The notes beneath the pieces were generated by a model. The model worked only from the letters and a program-made list of their open reading frames with translations. It was not told where the DNA came from and ran no database searches. 64,000 nucleotides of DNA from contig CAAFVD010000064.1 of assembly GCA_900766355.1 (NCBI GenBank), positions 62,001-126,000 of the forward strand. The letters are read 5' to 3'. This document shows positions 60,698 through 64,000 of this stretch, in pieces; position 1 is the stretch's first letter, and each line of letters begins with the position of its first letter. A program made the position numbers and the translations under genes. Origin of the DNA: Candidatus Gastranaerophilales bacterium (GTDB lineage: Bacteria > Cyanobacteriota > Vampirovibrionia > Gastranaerophilales > Gastranaerophilaceae).

Positions 60698-60970
60698 ATG
60701 TACCAAGATGAAAAACTTATTTGTGAAGACTGTGGCAAGGAATTTGATTTCACTGCTGGAGAACAAGAATTTTATGCAGAAAAAGGGCTCACAAATAAGC
60801 CAAAACGATGCCCAGAATGCAGAAAAGCTAGAAGACAAAAAAACAGAAGAAAGATGTATGATGCTGTTTGTTCTAAATGTGGTGCTCAAACACAAGTTCC
60901 ATTTAGACCGATTCCAGGTAGAGAAGTGCTTTGTAAAGCTTGTTTTGACGCAGAAAAACAAAAGCAATAA
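60698..60970 (+). CDS. Zinc-ribbon protein with two CxxC pairs
   Basis: 90 residues, preceded by AGGAG. First half: CEDCGKEFDFTAGEQEFYAEKG followed by CPECRKARR, the probable zinc-ribbon (zf-trcl type) domain found in many bacteria. Second half: CSKCGAQTQVPFRPIPGREVLCKACFD, the CxxdRa-type domain often fused to it. Likely binds two zinc ions and perhaps RNA or ribosomes; rpsU lies convergent beyond the hairpin. Function in the family is unknown. (Two overlapping frames here are shadows.). Confidence 0.9.
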   Translation: MYQDEKLICEDCGKEFDFTAGEQEFYAEKGLTNKPKRCPECRKARRQKNRRKMYDAVCSKCGAQTQVPFRPIPGREVLCKACFDAEKQKQ

Positions 60971-60987
60971 TTTAAGAGTTTAAAAAT

Positions 60988-61028
60988 AAAAAATAACCTG
61001 TATGAATTTCATACAGGTTATTTTTTTA
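60988..61028. terminator. Bidirectional terminator
   Basis: Stem AAATAACCTGTATGAA / TTCATACAGGTTATTT with A/T runs on both sides, between the zinc-ribbon gene and the 3' end of rpsU. Confidence 0.92.
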
Positions 61029-61047
61029 TATCTGTTTAAAGCTTTTA

Positions 61048-61221
61048 TTAGCTTTTGCGTTTACGAGCCGCTTCAGATTTGCGTTTTCTTTTAACGCTAG
61101 GCTTTTCATATCTTTCACGTTTTTTTACTTCTGAAAGAGTACCGGCTTTTTGAACTTTTTTCTTGAAACGTCTTAATGCGCTTTCAATACTTTCGTTTTC
61201 GCCTACCTTAACTTCTGGCAT
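61048..61221 (-). CDS. rpsU: 30S ribosomal protein S21
   Basis: 57 residues, found by reading the minus strand directly. It starts MPEVKVGENESIESALRRFK, continues with KKVQKAGTLSEVKKRERYEKP, and ends in a Lys/Arg-rich tail (AARKRKS): the complete, very basic S21 of the small subunit, which helps translation initiation by base-pairing of the 16S 3' end. An AAGGTGGTGA Shine-Dalgarno sequence (close to the full consensus) precedes the ATG. Own promoter upstream; a hairpin follows. Confidence 0.96.
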   Translation of the reverse strand: MPEVKVGENESIESALRRFKKKVQKAGTLSEVKKRERYEKPSVKRKRKSEAARKRKS

Positions 61222-61260
61222 CTATTTTTCACCACCTTTTATTTTTTTTGTAACAAAGTG

Positions 61261-61289
61261 ATTATATGAGAAAAAAATTTTAAAATCAA
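61261..61289 (-). promoter_or_regulatory. Promoter of rpsU
   Basis: On the minus strand: TTGATT (61289-61284), 17-base spacer, TATAAT (61266-61261), about 40 bases before the rpsU start codon. Confidence 0.72.
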
Positions 61290-61311
61290 GTAATTATCTT
61301 AATTTTACTGT

Positions 61312-62235
61312 TTATCCAAAGAAATCTCTGAAATATTTTTCCATTTTATTCCCGAAATCGTATGCTTCTTTTTCTAAAGGATTATTATAGTAATCTTTTG
61401 AACCAAGTCCGAGTTCGTTTAAGTTTACATAATTTCTAGTAGCTTCTATATATTTTTCTGCATCTTTGTATTCTTGACTATCTTTTTTATATCTAGGTAA
61501 GTTTAACGTATTTTTATGACTCTCTTTCATTTTTGTCATTATTGTTTCTGTACTATTTTTAAGGGTATTATCTAAAAATTCCTTACCTTTTCCTTGTCTT
61601 ACGGCTTCTCTATAAGCAAGGTTAAAATTAATCTCTAAAGGATTATTTCTTACGTTTCTTATAGATTGTTCTGCCCAAGCTTTTGCATATTCAGGTAATA
61701 AACCTGCTCGAATGATTTTAGCTGTTTGATCTGCGTGTTTTAATTCATGAGCTATTAATGAAAATTGACTAGCTTTATCAATCTTTGTGAAAAATCCGTC
61801 AGTATATCCTATCGTATTTAATGTAGGGTTATAACCGCCCTGTAGAGCAAAACAACCTTTATCCGCACCTAAGTGTTCAATTTTATCTGGTACAATTTCA
61901 TCAAGCCTCATATAATTTTTAAGTTTATCATAGGCTTTATTTATAAAGTTTTCGCCTTTTTCACCTTTTAAATCGTTAAAAATAGCTCGTAATTCTTCTG
62001 GTATTTGTTTAATTCGTTTTGCTCTATTGTGCTTATTAATAATTACGCTGCCGATTAAAATGATAGTGGCAAGTCCAGCAGCAATTAAACCACGTTTTTG
62101 ATTTTTACTTAAACCTGATTTTTCAAAAGAATCTTGTTGAGTTTCACTATTTTTAGGACGTAGTTGGGGTTGAACTTTGTTCTGAGGAATTTCAACAGAA
62201 TTCGTAAAACGCAAATTTTGAATATTACTTACCAT
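61312..62235 (-). CDS. Membrane-anchored putative zinc metallopeptidase (HELKH motif)
   Basis: 307 residues. N-terminal 45 residues polar and disordered (IQNLRFTNSVEI, Gln/Asn/Pro-rich); one membrane segment at about 48-66 (GLIAAGLATIILIGSVII) followed by basic residues. The soluble part has FSLIAHELKHADQTAKI, i.e. HExxH at His163, Glu164, His167; a Glu 29 or more residues later could be the third ligand. It begins 36 bases after the radical SAM gene on the same strand, with a TATTAT box just before the ATG, so it may be both co-transcribed and separately expressed. A peptidase for the adjacent repeat protein is an attractive but unproven role. Confidence 0.72.
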   Translation of the reverse strand: MVSNIQNLRFTNSVEIPQNKVQPQLRPKNSETQQDSFEKSGLSKNQKRGLIAAGLATIILIGSVIINKHNRAKRIKQIPEELRAIFNDLKGEKGENFINKAYDKLKNYMRLDEIVPDKIEHLGADKGCFALQGGYNPTLNTIGYTDGFFTKIDKASQFSLIAHELKHADQTAKIIRAGLLPEYAKAWAEQSIRNVRNNPLEINFNLAYREAVRQGKGKEFLDNTLKNSTETIMTKMKESHKNTLNLPRYKKDSQEYKDAEKYIEATRNYVNLNELGLGSKDYYNNPLEKEAYDFGNKMEKYFRDFFG

Positions 62236-62271
62236 ACTATATATAATAAAACATTAAGTTCAAAAAATTTG

Positions 62272-63279
62272 CTATTCATCAAAACCTTGTTGCTCTATTT
62301 TGTAAAGGCAAAAAGCACTACCTTGTTGAGTTCTAGGGTTTGTAGGGCAGCCACCTCGACAAATATATTTGTGTTTACATTCGTTACAATATCCTTTTAG
62401 CAACTCTATTTGAGGACTTCTATTGTATTTGAATGAGTTGTGGTCAGCCCAAATTTCTTTAAAAGGTCGAGTTTTTATATTACCTTCTGAATTGTTCATG
62501 TTTGGACAGCCTTTTACATTTCCATCTGCTTCAATGCTTACACTGTATATTCCACATTCGCAACCTCGCCAATTTTGAATATGCAGTTTAGGTTGTAATT
62601 GAGAAAAATATCCAATACAATCAGATTCCATTATATTAATTTTATCTAAATAATTTTCTCGATATTCTGTTATTTTTTTAGCTAAATCATAATATTGTTT
62701 TTCTGTAAGAAGTTCGTCTTTTGGTAATCTTTCGCTGGGTTTTACTATTTGTAACTGCCAAGCATCAACACCTAAGGATATTAACAAATTTAAGATATCA
62801 TCTAATTTGTCATAGTTAGATTGCATTACTGTAGTTGGTATAGCAACATATATCCCAATTTCTTTTAGTTTTGGAACAATATTGCAAAAATGTTCAAATA
62901 TTCCAGAAATTCCTCTTACGTAGTCGTGTGTTTCCTTGTCAGGCCCATCAAGGCTGATACCAATTGCAGTATTTGGATATAGCTTTAATATATCTAAAAC
63001 ATCATCATTGATTAGCATTGCATTTGTCATAAATATTGCTTGCATATCAAGACTATTTATTTTTTGCAAAAATAAAGGCCATTCTTTTCTTAAAAAAGGT
63101 TCTCCGCCTGTAAGTGCAATGGATTGGCAACCCAAATCGCTCATATCTTCTATGAGTGTTAATATTTCTTGTGTGGAAAGTTCCACGGGCATTGAATGTC
63201 CAGCATTAATGATACAATGTATACATTTTGCATTACAACGGCGAGTGATTTCTATCGTTGAAGAAAGTAATTTATACAT
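62272..63279 (-). CDS. Radical SAM/SPASM enzyme, putative peptide-modifying
   Basis: 335 residues. The radical SAM cluster motif is RRCNAKCIHC (Cys15, Cys19, Cys22), with GGEPF at 58-62 for SAM binding and SLDGPD at 109-114. The C-terminal SPASM/twitch region has Cys240, Cys242, Cys258, Cys298, Cys301, Cys307, Cys311 and Cys324, enough for two auxiliary 4Fe-4S clusters, including the typical YCNECKHKYICRGGCP end. SPASM proteins mostly modify ribosomal peptides (thioether, C-C or epimer products), though some act on cofactors. No RRE domain is seen at the N-terminus. It has its own consensus promoter and lies 22 bases downstream of the repeat-protein gene. Confidence 0.9.
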   Translation of the reverse strand: MYKLLSSTIEITRRCNAKCIHCIINAGHSMPVELSTQEILTLIEDMSDLGCQSIALTGGEPFLRKEWPLFLQKINSLDMQAIFMTNAMLINDDVLDILKLYPNTAIGISLDGPDKETHDYVRGISGIFEHFCNIVPKLKEIGIYVAIPTTVMQSNYDKLDDILNLLISLGVDAWQLQIVKPSERLPKDELLTEKQYYDLAKKITEYRENYLDKINIMESDCIGYFSQLQPKLHIQNWRGCECGIYSVSIEADGNVKGCPNMNNSEGNIKTRPFKEIWADHNSFKYNRSPQIELLKGYCNECKHKYICRGGCPTNPRTQQGSAFCLYKIEQQGFDE

Positions 63280-63286
63280 ATTTTAT

Positions 63287-63315
63287 ATATTACAAATTCG
63301 TTTATTTTTTGTCAA
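63287..63315 (-). promoter_or_regulatory. Consensus promoter of the radical SAM gene, leaderless
   Basis: On the minus strand: TTGACA (63315-63310), 17-base spacer, TAATAT (63292-63287); the ATG at 63279 follows after 7 bases. The -35 box lies in the last codons of the upstream repeat gene. Confidence 0.8.
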
Positions 63316-63625
63316 TGTTTTCAGGCTTTACTTCAACTTCTGTTGGGACTTCTTTTTGTGGTGGAGCAATAATTCCAGCAAGTGGTTGTGGTTTTTTAGT
63401 TGGAGTTTTTGAAGGTACACTTGGTGGTGCAATAATTCCAGCTAATGGTGGAGTAGGATAAGCTGGTGCTTTAGGAGGAACAGTAGGTGGTGTAATCAAT
63501 CCAGCTAATGGCGTAGGTGTTGGTAACACTTCTGGTTGTTTCGTAGGTGGTGTTACAATCTTTCCTGCTAATGGTTGATTAGTATTTTGTTTGAAATTAA
63601 CCGGTCTAAAACCTACATTGAACAT
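63302..63625 (-). CDS. Repeat-containing small protein, candidate ribosomal peptide precursor
   Basis: 107 residues: a 17-residue N-terminal segment (MFNVGFRPVNFKQNTNQ) followed by four 21-residue repeats beginning PLAGKI, PLAGLI, PLAGII and PLAGII (residues 18, 39, 60, 81). Each repeat continues with Pro-Pro and a Pro/Thr/Lys-rich linker. There is a short acidic/basic tail (ENIDKK). It has no Cys, no signal peptide and no membrane span. A strong GGAGGTG site precedes the ATG. Its position before a SPASM radical SAM gene and the leader-plus-repeated-core layout fit a multi-core RiPP precursor; alternatively it is a Pro-rich linker or surface protein. Confidence 0.82.
   Translation of the reverse strand: MFNVGFRPVNFKQNTNQPLAGKIVTPPTKQPEVLPTPTPLAGLITPPTVPPKAPAYPTPPLAGIIAPPSVPSKTPTKKPQPLAGIIAPPQKEVPTEVEVKPENIDKK
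63323..63574 (-). repeat. Four 63-base coding repeats (21 residues each)
   Basis: Units on the minus strand at 63574-63512, 63511-63449, 63448-63386 and 63385-63323, each opening with a conserved Pro-Leu-Ala-Gly and a Pro-Pro at positions 8-10; linkers vary more than the first nine residues. Confidence 0.85.
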
Positions 63626-63733
63626 ATTTCACACCTCCATAATGTATCTACATTTATACGAAAACATTTTATTGAAATTTTTTGATAAAATGTGAAAATT
63701 TTGTTACAAAATAAAGGTTGTAGAGAGTTAATT

Positions 63734-64000
63734 CTACGAGTTTTTAAGATGTTTTATGTGTTTATAGATATATATTCCGCCTAGAATTAAACATGCAACT
63801 ATTATAATTGCATCAAATTTATGCCAAATCGATTTTAGAGCTTCCATATTTTCGCCCATTTTTACACCAACAAATACAAGAACATAACACCACAACAAAG
63901 AACCTAAAAATGTTAATGTGAAGAATATTCTTTTTCTCGCTCTTAAGATTCCTGCAGGGAAAGATATAAATGTTCTTATTACTGGTAACATTCTACATAT
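63734..64000 (-). CDS. DedA/SNARE-associated family membrane protein, C-terminal part (cut by window end)
   Basis: The frame runs off the right edge of the window and ends at a TAG at 63736-63734. The visible 88 residues contain the conserved DedA stretch VIRTFISFPAGILRARKRIFF, then FTLTFLGSLLWCYVLVFVGV and a final hydrophobic helix (AIIIVACLILGGIYIY) with a basic tail. DedA proteins are inner-membrane lipid flippases/scramblases (undecaprenyl phosphate or phospholipid recycling). The substrate cannot be told from this part. Confidence 0.85.
   Translation of the reverse strand: MCRMLPVIRTFISFPAGILRARKRIFFTLTFLGSLLWCYVLVFVGVKMGENMEALKSIWHKFDAIIIVACLILGGIYIYKHIKHLKNS

Noticed and set aside
62936..63412. 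158-codon plus-strand frame across the radical SAM and repeat genes
   Set aside because: Antisense to two well-supported genes, low-complexity Phe/Ser/Trp translation and no ribosome binding site.

Overview
The window is AT-rich and almost entirely coding. It looks like a chromosome segment from a Gram-negative, non-photosynthetic relative of Cyanobacteria, most likely Vampirovibrionia/Melainabacteria of the Gastranaerophilales kind. This placement is an inference. It rests on the largest RNA polymerase subunit being split into rpoC1 and rpoC2, and on rpoC2 carrying a very large (about 640 residue) insertion in the trigger loop, both hallmarks of the cyanobacterial lineage. Lipid A synthesis (lpxA) and an RND/TolC efflux system show an outer membrane. 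No photosynthesis gene, tRNA, rRNA, CRISPR array, transposase or prophage module was seen.

Layout. 1-4.5 kb: a cut gene, an rRNA uracil methyltransferase, lpxA, a secreted HExxH protein, a broken small gene and a hypothetical protein. 4.5-13.9 kb: rpoB-rpoC1-rpoC2 with a long leader and a strong terminator. 14-22.5 kb: apt with a membrane glycosyltransferase; aroA; flhB with a FliA-like sigma factor and rsmI; then prmC. 22.5-28 kb (minus strand): a hypothetical protein, a GNAT-like protein, and a tight five-gene operon (two HAD phosphatases, a class III aminotransferase, a Cys-nucleophile alpha/beta hydrolase, a small membrane protein), divergent from wecB. 29-37.3 kb: one gene for a roughly 2,750-residue coiled-coil protein, overlapping a GlcD-type oxidase. 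38.7-46.5 kb: cutA, an HExxH protein, an HNH-domain protein, a four-gene envelope operon with two YtxH proteins, murT, pdxJ, a zinc-finger protein and serS. 46.5-52.5 kb: a complete tripartite RND pump operon with twin palindromes upstream. 52.7-60.6 kb: a YhcH-family protein, an SH3-like secreted protein, pheT, yfiH, a dicarboxylate/glutamate symporter, and divergent aroF/pheA. 60.7-64 kb: a zinc-ribbon protein, rpsU, and then a candidate peptide-modification locus.

The most interesting locus is 61.3-63.6 kb. A 107-residue protein has a 17-residue leader followed by four 21-residue repeats, each starting Pro-Leu-Ala-Gly. It sits directly upstream of a radical SAM/SPASM enzyme, which is followed by a membrane-anchored HExxH protein. 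This has the layout of a precursor-maturase-peptidase (RiPP-like) cassette. Other points for follow-up are the giant coiled-coil protein, MurT without an adjacent GatD, several proteins with disordered N-termini carrying a short Phe-centred motif next to a type III export gene (flhB) in the same window, and many promoters whose -10 box lies only 6-9 bases before the start codon, implying leaderless mRNAs.
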